Below are positions 1-10,800 of a stretch of 27,878 nt of DNA, one piece after another. Every line of letters begins with the position of its first letter. The stretch's first letter is position 1. This DNA is from Monoraphidium neglectum. Taxonomy: Eukaryota > Chlorophyta > Chlorophyceae > Sphaeropleales > Selenastraceae. The position numbers and the translations under genes were made by a program. Location of the stretch: positions 1-27,878 of the forward strand of contig NW_014013547.1 in the NCBI RefSeq assembly GCF_000611645.1. Reading direction: 5' to 3'. The notes below the pieces were generated by a model. It was not told the DNA's origin. It made no database searches and was given only the letters and a program-made list of their open reading frames with translations.

Positions 1-1
1 G

Positions 2-1174
2 GGCGCGGCGGCGGTTTTATGGGAGGACGCGTGCGTAGCCGCGGGCCTGGCAGTCGCGCTGGTCCGAGAGGCCCAGCCCGGCGACCAGTGGCGCCGCGCC
101 GTCGGCGCGCTGCTGCCCGCCGCAGCGCGCGCGCTGCAGCGCGCGGCCGCCGCCGTCCTGGGCGCCGGCCGCCGCGGCGTAAGCGGCGAGCTGCGGCCCG
201 CGTGCTTGACGCTCTTTGCGCTTGCGGCGGACCTGACGCGGACGCTGCCGCCGTGCGGCCTGCCGGGGGCGCGCGAGGACCCGGGGGCCATGGCCGTTGC
301 CCTGGAAGCAGCCCCCGCGCTGCTTGACACCCTGTGCTCGTTGATCGCGTCCGAGTGGTGGACAGCGGAGGCGGACGGGCTGCCGTCGCCTGCAGCAGTG
401 ATCGCGGACGCCCCACCTCCGCCTTGCGGCGACGCCCCGCCTTGCGAGCAGCTCCTGCTGCGCGTGCGGCAGCACGCATCGCGTCAGGGGTCGTCGGGGC
501 GGCAGGGGGCAAAGCAGGGCGAGGGGCGGCAGGAGTCGTCGCAGCAGCCCGGACGGCGGCAGCTGCAGCCGGGTCAGCGGCGTTCAGGCAGCAGCGTAGA
601 TGCAGCAGCAGGAGCGACGGCAGCGATTACGACGGCACCAATAACGGCAGCAGCACCAACGGCAGCAGGAGCTGCGGCAGCGGCATCAGGGCTGTCAGCA
701 CCTACAGCGGTTGCCCTTGCGGCGGCTGCTGCTCACGTCGCTGTGGCAGCGTCACCAGCAGCCGCTGACGCTGCCGCAGCGGCTGCTGCAGCGGCGCCGG
801 CGGCAGCGGTGCAGGTGTCGGGGGCAGCAGGAGCACAGCCGCCGCGTCCGCCTGCAGGCCAGCGAGAGGGGCCACCAGGCATGGCCCCAGGCCCCGCACC
901 CCCAGCGAACCTGCCCGGGCCCGCACCATGCCGCTCCTGCGCGGCGTGCGGCAAGCAGGCGGAGCGCGACGGCGTGCGCCTGCGGGTGTGCCGCGGCTGC
1001 CGGGCGGTGTCCTATTGCTCTGTCGAGTGCGCCCGCGCGGACTGGAAGGGGGGCCACCGCACCTCGTGCAAGGCAGCGCAGGCAGAGAGGGCTGCGTCAG
1101 GCGTTGGCGCTGCCCAGCCGGCGGCAGCCAGTGCAGGGTGGACGCAAGGGGGAGCGGGGAGCGCCGCGGGGTGA
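2..1174 (+). CDS. MYND-type zinc finger protein, 3' part (5' end outside window)
   Basis: One reading frame stays open from base 2 to a TGA at 1172-1174, giving about 390 visible residues with no start, so the gene begins to the left of the window. The first ~100 residues are Ala/Leu/Arg-rich and look helical. The middle (about bases 470-900) is Gln-, Ala- and Pro-rich low complexity driven by GCAGCAG-like repeats. Near the C-terminus (938-1069) lies a MYND zinc finger: CAACGK, then VCRGC, then YCSVEC, then W-x-x-G-H-x-x-x-C, supplying the expected seven Cys and one His. MYND fingers are protein-protein interaction modules. Algae of this group carry many proteins with a C-terminal MYND finger and no known function, and no catalytic SET domain is visible here. 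An internal unseen intron is possible, but none is needed. Confidence 0.85.
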   Translation, partial: GAAAVLWEDACVAAGLAVALVREAQPGDQWRRAVGALLPAAARALQRAAAAVLGAGRRGVSGELRPACLTLFALAADLTRTLPPCGLPGAREDPGAMAVALEAAPALLDTLCSLIASEWWTAEADGLPSPAAVIADAPPPPCGDAPPCEQLLLRVRQHASRQGSSGRQGAKQGEGRQESSQQPGRRQLQPGQRRSGSSVDAAAGATAAITTAPITAAAPTAAGAAAAASGLSAPTAVALAAAAAHVAVAASPAAADAAAAAAAAAPAAAVQVSGAAGAQPPRPPAGQREGPPGMAPGPAPPANLPGPAPCRSCAACGKQAERDGVRLRVCRGCRAVSYCSVECARADWKGGHRTSCKAAQAERAASGVGAAQPAAASAGWTQGGAGSAAG

Positions 1175-1338
1175 TGCGTAATTGTTCACTGCTTCAAATG
1201 TTGACTGTGTACACCATGCAGGGGTTTCGACGCCTGAGCTAGTTTTGCTGACACAGGAGAAAAGGCACACACCTGATTGATCTGAGCAGGCCAGGGACAC
1301 CGCCCCCCCCATCATCCTTTCAAAAATGCCAAATGCCA

Positions 1339-1343
1339 TGTAA
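1339..1343 (+). terminator. TGTAA polyadenylation signal of the MYND gene
   Basis: TGTAA is the usual polyadenylation signal in chlorophycean algae. This copy lies 165 bases after the stop of the MYND gene and just before the CTG tract. Confidence 0.55.
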
Positions 1344-1355
1344 TGTTCATACATG

Positions 1356-1892
1356 TCATGTGTTCTGCTGCTGCTGCTGCTGCTGCCGCTGCTGCTGCCG
1401 CTGCCGCTGCTGCTGCTGCTGCCGCTGCCGCTGCTGCTGCCGCTGCCGCTGCTGCTGCCGCTGCTGCTGCCGCCGCTGCTGCCGCCGCTGCTGCTGCTGC
1501 CGCTGCTGCGGCTGCGGCTGCTGCTGCTGCGGCTGCTGCGGATGCTGCTTGTCACCCGGCGACAACTGTTCCCCCTTGAGTAGCAACGTGAGCACCGGCC
1601 CCTGCAGCAGCTGGCCCGCCACAATCGACATGTGAAACTCGCCGGCTGCCCCTGCCTGGGCACCTCTAAGTTCACCGGGAAGCTGCTTGCACAAGGGCTC
1701 CATCGCCTTGCAGGGCGTGGTTCGGAAGGGCGGCGCTAGGCCGCCCCTGATCGGCACATCCACGCCGTCACAGCTTCCACGCACATCCTTCACTGTGAAG
1801 CGCAGCGTGTTGCGCGCCGGCTCTGGCAGCGACAAGCCGCCGACGTATCGCCGCCCGGAAGTGCCTTCCTTGGCAGGGTGGTTGGGAAGGAT
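1356..1892 (-). CDS. Possible terminal exon with Gln-rich tail, unrecognised
   Basis: A minus-strand frame is open from a plausible acceptor (TGTGTAG, plus bases 1893 onward) down to a TGA at 1356-1358, about 178 residues. The first ~115 residues have ordinary composition (for example LRFTVKDVRG and MSIVAGQLLQGPVLTLLLKG). The rest is Gln with interspersed Arg, Pro and His from the CTG/CCG tract. I do not recognise a family. Against it: no start or upstream exon is evident between 1893 and 3900, and no TGTAA follows on this strand. It could be the last exon of an unseen gene, a gene fragment, or chance. The tract also reads as poly-Ala, poly-Leu or poly-Cys in plus frames, which I take as shadows. 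Confidence 0.3.
   Translation of the reverse strand: MLPNHPAKEGTSGRRYVGGLSLPEPARNTLRFTVKDVRGSCDGVDVPIRGGLAPPFRTTPCKAMEPLCKQLPGELRGAQAGAAGEFHMSIVAGQLLQGPVLTLLLKGEQLSPGDKQHPQQPQQQQPQPQQRQQQQRRQQRRQQQRQQQRQRQQQRQRQQQQQRQRQQQRQQQQQQQNT
1365..1549. repeat. CTG/CCG trinucleotide tract
   Basis: About 185 bases of almost uninterrupted CTG and CCG triplets on the plus strand (CAG/CGG on the minus strand), changing to CTG/CGG near the right end. It begins 22 bases after the TGTAA signal of the MYND gene. If the minus-strand exon is real, the tract encodes its Gln-rich tail; otherwise it is an intergenic microsatellite. Confidence 0.9.
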
Positions 1893-2465
1893 CTACACAG
1901 GCAAACTCGCGAGGGGTTGCAGGCGGCTGCCAGCCGCCAACTCAAGCCTCAGTGAGGCGTGTAATCGGGTGTGGCGGGGCGATTTTGCGTGGCGATTTTT
2001 TGCTTGTGCGTGCGCAGCGCGCAGCGCTGGCTGCCGCTGGTCAGTGCCGGTCAAACCCCCAGCCCACTTCTCGTGGCTCCGTGGCTGTTATGCACGCTGA
2101 CAGGCGTTTTCAGAGCTGCATTTAGCGGCTGCTGGATCCTACTCACGGGCCACTTCCCTTGTTCGCAGAAACGTGCGTCAGCCAGGCGGTCGACTCTCGC
2201 AAAAAAAGCGCCCACACACGCCACAATCAATCATTTCCAATGGGTTCGATCTTCACCAAGGCTTCTCCTTCGAGCTTACAGGCTGCGAGTATAAACCCTC
2301 AGGGTTCCGCCTCCACAAGGTTGCGCAGCGCTTGCATTGCACAATCGCAGCGCGCGCCGGCACCCTTCCCTCCTCTCCCGCCCCCAACTTCTTGCAGCAT
2401 CGGGCTACACCCAGTATGCACAAGACTTTCGGACTTTGCGGCCGGTCCTTAAACTGGTCCAGCTT

Positions 2466-2518
2466 GTTGCCTTCGGCAAGCCGCGGCGGTTTCCACCGCT
2501 TGCAGTGGCACCCCTTGC
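2466..2518 (+). repeat. Imperfect direct repeat, copy 1
   Basis: Shares with 2624-2679 the order: TGCCTTCG, then GCCGCGGCGG, then GCTTGCAGTGGCA/G, then CCCTTG, at roughly three-quarters identity with small indels. Both copies are followed within about 50 bases by CCTTTCGGG. Confidence 0.65.
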
Positions 2519-2623
2519 TTGCTAGGACCTTTCGGGTGTCCTGGTTAGATGCCTTCGGGCGTTGGGCAAGGAAAGCGACACGCACGCTGTGCTGTCACGG
2601 GTCTTGCGTCGACCCCTTCTTGC

Positions 2624-2679
2624 AAGTGCCTTCGCGGCACGCCGCGGCGGCCTCGGCTGCTTGCAGTGGCAGCCCTTGA
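2624..2679 (+). repeat. Imperfect direct repeat, copy 2
   Basis: Second copy of the block at 2466-2518. On the minus strand both copies read K-G-C-H-C-K followed by a Pro/Arg-rich stretch. Whether this reflects a decayed coding repeat or chance cannot be told here. Confidence 0.65.
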
Positions 2680-3878
2680 CACCGTCTGGTCGACGCGAGG
2701 CCTTTCGGGATAATGCAAGGGGACACACCAGTGCAGAGAGCAATCAAAGCACCCAAGCCAGTGAGCGGTGCCATTTATTTTGGGGCCCAATTCGCAGCAC
2801 ACCTCCTCGTGGTGGGCCCTGGCACGGCGGCGGGCTCGACCCATGCCCGCCTGCCAACCAAGATGCTGCTGTTTCATGTGCAGACCGCTTCTGTGCCTGT
2901 TTGCGTTGGGTGTGTGTTCTTTCAAGTTGGGGGTGGCATCTGGATGTGGTTGGGTGTGTTGATTCCTAGCAGACACGTGAATGTGTGAGTGCAGCTGTAG
3001 TACATTACATAGGCTAGGGCAAGGTTTGAATGGGGCGAGTGCACGTGTGCTCGTTCAACACCAGCACTGTTTAAGGCTGTGCCTGCGCTGCCGGCAGAAT
3101 CCTGCTCGCGGCCCTCCCTCCCCTCAACCCCCTTCGTGACCAAGCTTCAAACATGGTTTACGCAGAAGCAACTCGGATACAGCGGGGGGCTGCCCCCTTT
3201 CTGCTGGGTGAAGCGGTTGGTGCCCCGGGCGTTCATGCAGCGGGAGGACGGGGATCAGGCGCCACTCTGGGTTGCGTCGCTTACTGTGCGGGCCCGTTGG
3301 TAGGGATGCGGCGCCGTAGCTGCCGCCCGGGTGCGCCACGCCCTTTTATAGCTTGTCACAGCTTGTGGCAGTAGCTGTTATATGTCCTCTTTGCAGACCC
3401 GCCGCGCGCGCCGCCGCCGCCGCGGCCGCGGCTGACGCAAGGGGATCAGCAGCGGAGGGGCCGGCACACGTGGGGGCGCGCGCCGGCCGCGGCTTGCTGA
3501 GGAGAGCCACTGCCGCTCAGGGGCTTCCAGCATGCAGGATGAGGTGTTTCCTACGTACCAAATCAAGCCCGGTGCAAGACGCGCACGGCTACGCAACCCC
3601 CTTGTGAATTTTAAGCTCTGGGGATTGGCGACGCTGCAGGATGTGGGATGCACCGCACCCGCCTGCACCTGCAGCTGACTCATGGTTGGGGCAACGAGCA
3701 CCATGCCACAGTCCAAGCAGGACTTATAGGTGGGTGGGACTGTATAGTTGTCACCAGTGCCATTTATTGGGGTGCGGCGCTGTGCAGTCAACTTGTCATT
3801 TGGAGGCTTCCGCTGCACGTCGCAAATCCCTCAACACCTCTGGTGCACAATCCACCATCAAATTGTTGTCAGGGTTGG

Positions 3879-3883
3879 TTACA
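3879..3883 (-). terminator. TGTAA polyadenylation signal of BLD10
   Basis: TTACA on the plus strand reads TGTAA on the minus strand, 34 bases past the BLD10 stop codon. The plus-strand gene ending at 21216 has its TGTAA at nearly the same distance. Confidence 0.55.
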
Positions 3884-3916
3884 CAGAGTCCCATCCTGCC
3901 AAGGCGACCCCTTCCC

Positions 3917-4768
3917 TCATGCGCTGCTGCCGCCCCCGCCGCCATCCCACGCCGCCGCTCCCGCCCCGCCGCGGCCGCGCCCGCCGCTGCCACTGGGCAC
4001 CGCGGCGCCCACCGTCGCCGCCGTCCGAGCCGCAAGGGCGAGCGCCTCTCGCCGCAGGCGCGACAGCTCAGCGTCCTGGGCGTCCCGCGACTGCTGCAGC
4101 GACAGCACCTGCTGCTGCAACGTTGCAACCTGCTCATGCAGATGGCAGGCGTGCGCGGCGCAACGCGGGGCTGTTTGGGCTGGCGGTGCATGGCATGTGA
4201 TGGGCAGCGCAACGGCGCTTCGGCAGGATCAGGAAAGGAGTGCCGAGCACGAGCCGAGAGCAGCCACGGACAGGAGCGCCATCAGACGTCATGCTTGTGG
4301 ATCCTCGGGTTCCCCCGCCGCCCACCACACCCTACCTGGCTCTCCAGCATTCGGTTGCGCTCCCGCGCCGCCCCCAGCGCGCCGCCGGTGCGCTGGCCGT
4401 CCGCTTCGACACGGAACTCCCTACAGGAGGTTTGTGGGGAGTGCGCGGCAAGCGGAACGCACATTTTCTTTGGGTTTGCCGTCAAGCTTGAGAGCCCTCC
4501 TCCTGTTGGCCGCGCGGCCGTTGCCACCGACTGCGGCTCCTTGGTCGTGTTTGTACATGTGCGTGGCTGGGCTCCTTGGAGGGACAATCGCAAGGGTGGC
4601 AGGCAATCCAGGCGGCGTGGGCGTGGCAGGGGCGCGGCTGGGGCGTGGCACTCACCTGGCCCGCATGCTGGAGAGCAGCCCCTCCAACTCGGCCACGCGG
4701 CCCCTCTCACAGCCGAGGCGATGCTCGAGGCTCGCGTTCTCGGCCTAAGGGATTGTGTGTGTGTAAGA

Positions 4769-4801
<33 letters not shown>

Positions 4802-7800
4802 CGTGGGCATGTGACGTGCGCTCACGTCGCACAGGTGCGCGCCCTCTTGCATGTGTGCAGGGCTATGCCCCTCCTTTGTCACCACAGGGGCCTGGGTGTC
4901 CAAGTACATGCTTGCTCCGACGAGGCATCGGGAGCAGACAACATGCAGCGCATCAGCAATCGCCGCACAAACGCGTGCTCAGTCAACCGTTCCGCCCAAC
5001 CTCCCCCGCAACTACACACACACGCAAACACACCTATACACACACACACTCACAGAAACACACATACACACACACGCACACACATACACAGACACACACG
5101 CGCGCACCTCCATGTCGCTCAGCCGCGCCTGGGCCATGCCCAGCTGCGCATCCATGGCCGCCAGGTGGCGCTGCTGCTCCTCACGCGCCCTCTCAAGGTC
5201 CAGCCGCACCTGCGACCCCCCAGGTTGCCGAGACATATTGAGGTGTGCTTGACAACGCGCCGCGCTGTTGTGATGCAAGCAACGGCATGCTGGGCTGTAG
5301 AGGTTTGCGCGAGATGTGCCTCAAACAAATGTTGTGTGAGTGGAGCCTTTGCCAGGGCTGGATGAAATAATGTACGCACAGGACGGCGCGACATCCGTCG
5401 CATGCCAGTTGTTTTACTGAACCAGACGGAGCCTATCGCTGGATCACTTGCGGACGTGCGCGTGGCGCAGGCGCCCGGCCGTGGCGCCCCAGCCACCGCG
5501 GCGCGGGCGCGAGGACAGAGCGCCGCCCACCAAACCCGGCAGCGGCGGGCGCGCAGCGTCCGGGCCGGCACGCGCCACGTGCCCCCGTCGCCGCGCCCGC
5601 CGCGCGCGGCTGGCCCACCTGCTGCGCCGCGCGGAGCTCTCCGAGGAGGCCCTCCCTCTGCCGCGCGATCTCGCTGCCGTCTGCAGCGTCCCTGCTGCGC
5701 TGCCGGCTGAGGTGGTCGACCTGCCGTTCGTATGCCTGGTGGATACAGAGCGTGTAGGTGTGTGTGTGTGTGTGTGTGTGCGTGTGTGTGTGTGTGTGTT
5801 TATGTATTGTTGTGGCGGGCTAGGGGTTGGGAAGGGTAGAGGATGCATTTTGAATAGGACAGGATGGCCGGAGGGCCAACGGCCCCCATGCTTTGGACAA
5901 GACCTGGACCGTGCTTCGACCCCCGATGCTGCAACGGCTGCGGGACGTGACGGCTCTGGAGCATTGCCAGGATCTTGCGACCCGATCGCACACGGCGCCT
6001 GGACCTCCTCTGGAACCGGGGGTTGACGCCCTACTGACAATCGCACGCACAGCAACGATCGCAGCACTGCAAAACAGCGACCAGGAACGCGACGGTGCAC
6101 CATCAACAGCCAGCGAGAGGGATGCAGAGCGACGCCGTGCTGGCACGCCACCCAGAGGCGTGCCCCTCTCGCCTGCAGGTCCAGTAGGTACTGGTTGGCC
6201 GCCATCTGGGCCGCGCGCGCGGCCTCCTGCAGCGACGCCACCTCCTCGCCGGCCGACGCAAGCGCCGCCTCGCGCATCGCGGCCTCCCGCTCCAGCTGCA
6301 GCACCGACGCCTGCGGAAATCAGGGTTTAGGGTCGGAGGGCGGCTGGGTGTGGGGGGGGTGAGGCTGCGGGGAGGAGGGGCGGGGCGCAGGACGACGCCA
6401 AGGGGTTGAAGGCTGGGCTGCAAAGATCATGGGATGGAGCGTCGCCTCACACGACCTCCACTTATCCTCCGCGGCTTTGAGGCGCCCCGAGCTGACGTAC
6501 AGAAATGAGAGTCGCGCCTGCAAGCGGGACCGCTTTTCAATCCGCCACTAGCGAAAGGGCAAACGTCTCCGCGCGCGCGGCCGTGTCCCAGCGGGCGCGC
6601 CCCGGCGCACCTGCGCCCGCCGGTGTTCTGTTGCGAGCGCCTCGTACGCGGCACGCACGTCCTCGACCTCGGACGCCTTGGAGCGCGCGGCAACCTCGGA
6701 CGCCGAGAGGCGGCGGCGCGTGAGCGCCAGCTCCTCGTCCAGGGCCGAGCACTGCTGCTGCAACGACGCCAGCTCGCTGCTGACCACCTGCAGGCCAGGG
6801 CGATGGCATTGGAGCAGTGCGCGTTTGCATGCTGTGTTACTCGTCGCCTCCGTGCCGAAGACAGTGTTGCTTGGGTGAAAAAGGCGGGCGAAGTGAGACG
6901 GTCAGGGACACCATGAGGTCGCCTTGTTGAGTTGGCAGGCGCGGTGAAAAAAGCAGGGCCGGCGACGGCCAGCAGCTGACCTCGAAATGCAGACGGGAAT
7001 CAAGTATTAACCCTGGGTTCGTCAAATCCAAGAGCCTGCCTGCGTACTGCCTGCGTCAAGAGCACCCCCGCTGGCCTCGCAGGACACTCCTTGGACGTGC
7101 AAACCTGCCCTGATCGCGCCGCCCGTCGGGGCCTCAACTTATCCTGGTCAAACAACGCCGGTCAAACCGGACAAACGCGCGGTCAACGGGGAGGAGCGGG
7201 CCCCACCCACCTGGTTCTCCCTGACCAGCGCCTCCATGTCTTCCCCCAGGGCGCGGTACTCCTCCCTCAGAGCGCCCTGCTCCCCCTCAGTGGCCCCCAG
7301 GTGACTCAGGGCTGACTCCAGCTGCGACCTCAGGGCGGACACCTGTGGTGATGGCGCGTGTCGTGCAGATGCGGCGAGTCCGTTTTGCGCCCCAATCCAT
7401 CGCGACACAGCAGCGGGCGCGTTGCAACAGGGGTCAAGAACACACATGGATCATTGCAACGCAGCCTAGACACGAGCTAATTCCGCGAGCTGCTGCACTT
7501 GACAGCAAAATGTATGTTTTTGTATGCGCAAGCGGGCACAGGCTCCATGTGTCACTAGTGGTTCACTTTTGCACAGCCGGCGCCCAGCCGCCCCACCTCC
7601 AACGCGAGCTCGTGACACCGCGCATCCGCAGCCGCCACGCGCCCCTCCGCCGCCGCAAGCGACCGCGCCTGCGGGGCGCAGAGGTGGGTGCACATGCGTG
7701 AGGGGCGACGCCCTCTCAGGCCTCCAAGCAGCTTGCATACGTCGCGAGCCCCTCCCAGCGGCCCCTCCTCGCGGCAGCTGCAGATGAGAACTTGCAAGCC

Positions 7801-10800
7801 TAGGTAGATCTCGTAATCTTGGGCGCAGATCCCACCTGCGCGTCTGCCGCCTGCCGCGTCTCCGCCAGCTCGTGGTCCAGCTCAGCAAGCTGCTCCTCCC
7901 GCGCGTCCAGGGACCCCTGAATTGGATGGCACGCGTTCGCCGACGGCCGCGATGAAAGGACGGACGAAGTCAGGGCGGCGCATTCATCCCGCCGCAGCTC
8001 GCCCATGCCAATGACGCGGCAGGGGCACAAGCATGTTTACAGGGCGCGGGCGCGCTGCAAAAGCGTTTGGGAAGCGGGCAGGCCGCGAGCGTGCGCATGT
8101 GTGCGTGCGCACCTGCAGGGCGTCCTTCTCTGTGTCCAAGCTGCGCAGGGCCTTCTGCAGGTTGCGGGCCTGAGAACAACAGGTTGGACGGATGTAAGCA
8201 AATGACTGGGTTCATCGGTTTGATGAGTATTGACCAGGTACGGGACAGCAATCGCGCCGTTGGCAGAGCGTGCAGCTTATGTCAACTGCAATAGGCCCAC
8301 AGACAGGCGTGGCCAAGCCAGCTGCATCAGCACGTGCAGCGCGCCCCCCACCCCCCAGCGTTGACGCGCAGCCCAGCACGGCAGGCGTTGAAGGCACAAG
8401 CAGTGTCACCGATTCCCCACTGCTGTGGCCCCACCTCGGCCGTGGCCGCCCCAAGCTCCTCCTCTCGATGCTGCAGGCGCCCCTCCGCATCCGCCAGCCG
8501 CAGCTGGGCGGTGCGGAGGTCGGACGCCAGGGACTGGGGCAGCGATGGGTGAGGCGACGCGATGGGAGGGCGAAGCACAAGGTCAAGCTGATCAAGCTTT
8601 GATGTTGGTGGTGCGCCGCACCCAATGGGAGCGCGGAGAATGGCAGAAGAAATCGAAGGGGCATTCAATTGGGTGTGGCCCAAGCTGTATCAGAAGGCAG
8701 GGGCGGGGCTGTCGCAGGCACAAGGGCGTGTCTGATGTGGGGATGCCGGGATGCGGTGCGTGCGAGCGCAGCTGGGGCCGAATCGGGCCCCCATGGCCGC
8801 GGCATCCACCTTGACGTTGCTCATGTACTCCTGTACCGTCGCATCCCCCCTCAGGCTGAGCGTCGTCAGCGCGTCGACCGCCGCCTCCTTGGCCGCCAGC
8901 TGCGCCTTAACCTCGGACTGCGCGGCGCGCGCCTCGGACAGGGAGGCCTGGGAAGCTTCCAGCTGGGATCGGACCTGGGGGCGCAGGGAAGAGGGGCGTG
9001 CGCCAGCAGAGAGGGTGCAGGGCAGCCATTTGAACCACAGCGCCAGGTGGTGACGGTGCGCTGACACAGGTATAAGTTGAGCGTCCGGCTGTCGAGCACT
9101 CGATTCCTGGTGCAAGTCGGCAGCACTTATGGTCGCGGGGTGGGCCAGCTGTGGGCCACAGGCAGCAGAAGCCGCACTACTTTTCATGCAGTGGGTTGAC
9201 GCTGTCAAACAAAGTCAAAGCGCCGCACCTGGGCAAGCTCCGCCTCCGCCTCCTCGCAGAGGGTCTCGGCGCGCCGCGCCCGGTCGGCGTACTCGCGCCC
9301 CTGCGCGCGCGCCGCATCCTCGCGCTGCCGCGCGGCGCGGGCGGCGTCCTCTGCCGAGGCGAGCACGCCCTGCGACAGGTGCGCCGAGGATCGGCACGCA
9401 GAGAGTGACGGGTAGATTTCACGAGCCCAAACTTGGTGACAGTAGGTGCGTTGTTGAATTTGCAAGCATTGATTTGGTTGAAGAGGCACATTGAGCAGAT
9501 CGGTTTCGGATTAGATTCAAAAACAAAAATGCATCAGCCGGGAGGTGGTGAGTGATTATCGCGCATTGAACACCTGCAACCGCTCCAGCTCCGCCTCCCG
9601 CTCTTCCAGCTGCTGCTGCAGCCCCGTCAGCCGCGCCCTCAGCCCCTTCTCGCGCACGTCCGCGGCCGCGACGCTCGCGCCGCCCTCGTCCGCTGCGCTG
9701 CGGAGGGCCTGGGGCGGCGCGTGGTGGTTGGGGCGGCGGTGGTGGCGTTCGTCATCATGTGATGCATGTGATAAAAGGGCGGGCCGCTCAAGTATGCGCG
9801 TCACATGCACAGACATGCAGGCTGTGGATGCGCAACCACCCACAGCAGTCCATTCGCGCAAGGGCAGAGCAGAGCAACGGGTGACAACACAAAACGGCCC
9901 CGCTCGCCCCGCAGAGCTTGCCGCGGCGCGGCGTGCGCGCCGGGCTTCCGCGGTAGCAGCCAGCCATCGGCCTCTTTACCTGGAGCTCAGCCTCCGCCGC
10001 CCTCAGGTCTGCCGCGGCCCGCTCCTTCTCGGCCTCCGCCCGCGCCCGCGCCGCGCCCGCCGCCGCCGCCGCGCGGCGCGCGTCGGACAGCGCCGCGGCG
10101 TCGGCCTCGCGCGCGGCGGACNNNNNNNNNNNNNNNNNNNNNNNNNNNNNNNNNNNNNNNNNNNNNNNNNNNNNNNNNNNNNNNNNNNNNNNNNNNNNNN
10201 NNNNNNNNNNNNNNNNNNNNNNNNNNNNNNNNNNNNNNNNNNNNNNNNNNNNNNNNNNNNNNNNNNNNNNNNNNNNNNNNNNNNNNNNNNNNNNNNNNNN
10301 NNNNNNNNNNNNNNNNNNNNNNNNNNNNNNNNNNNNNNNNNNNNNNNNNNNNNNNNNNNNNNNNNNNNNNNNNNNNNNNNNNNNNNNNNNNNNNNNNNNN
10401 NNNNNNNNNNNNNNNNNNNNNNNNNNNNNNNNNNNNNNNNNNNNNNNNNNNNNNNNNNNNNNNNNNNNNNNNNNNNNNNNNNNGCGTCGGACAGCGCCGC
10501 GGCGTCGGCCTCGCGCGCGGCGGACAGGTCGTCCAGCAGCCGCTGCAGCTCGGCGGCGCGCTCGCTGCCCGCGCTCGCGCCCGCGCGCTCGGACGCCGCC
10601 GCGGAGCGCAGGCGCTGGGCCTGCCGGGGAGATGGGAAATTGCCAGTTTGTGTGGCTAAACAAGTCACACCATGTTCACTCTACTTGGAAGGTCTTGGCA
10701 ACCTAGTCATAGGGCCGACCCACTCTGTTGCGGCGCAGATGCGGGCTGCCCCCGCCTACAACGGAGCCGGAAGGGCGGGGGGGCTGGGGGTTGAGGAGGC

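Larger units (their letters stand above)
1893..3878. other. Gene-poor spacer between the CTG region and BLD10
   Basis: No convincing gene was found. Short open frames on both strands lack family resemblance and splice support. One begins with ATG at 2239 (reading MGSIFTKASPSS) and has a Ser/Ala/Arg-rich start like an organelle transit peptide, but it stops after about 70 residues. The stretch holds a duplicated block (2466-2518 and 2624-2679), a short palindrome near 2292-2306, and a TTACA near 3006-3010 that could be a distal minus-strand polyadenylation signal. Confidence 0.5.
4336..7342 (-). other. BLD10: BLD10 C-terminal conserved block (exons 25-31)
   Basis: Residues about 1026-1305 of the assembled protein. 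Recognisable pieces in order are EDMEALVRENQ (exon 25), VVSSELASLQQQ and VRAAYEALATEHRR (exon 26), YLLDLQ joined across a GC donor to AYERQVDHLSRQ (exons 27-28), and ELEGLLSSMRA joined to REFRVEADGQR (exons 30-31). These resemble the C-terminal region of the CEP135/Bld10 family, which contacts SAS-6 in other species. The final exon adds RLRREALALAART and then a Gly/Ala/Arg-rich tail of about 40 residues with no conserved look. Confidence 0.82.

Noticed and set aside
206..206. Start of the MYND protein at a TTG
   Set aside because: The frame is open to the window edge and TTG starts are not expected in a nuclear algal gene; the gene is 5'-truncated by the window.
1343..1583. Poly-Ala, poly-Leu and poly-Cys frames over the CTG tract
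   Set aside because: Alternative readings of a triplet repeat. No protein-like sequence flanks them in those frames.
2253..2743. Minus-strand KGCHCK repeats as a CXC/TSO1-type domain
   Set aside because: Only the first two Cys fit. The later Cys of a CXC motif are missing in both copies.
3641..5365. Long plus-strand open frame of 574 codons
   Set aside because: It runs antisense to the last BLD10 exons and their introns, reads through both dinucleotide tracts, and has no family resemblance; it is open only because of GC richness.
6322..6334. Telomere-like AGGGTTTAGGG in BLD10 intron 26
   Set aside because: Barely more than one repeat unit; chance in G-rich intron sequence.
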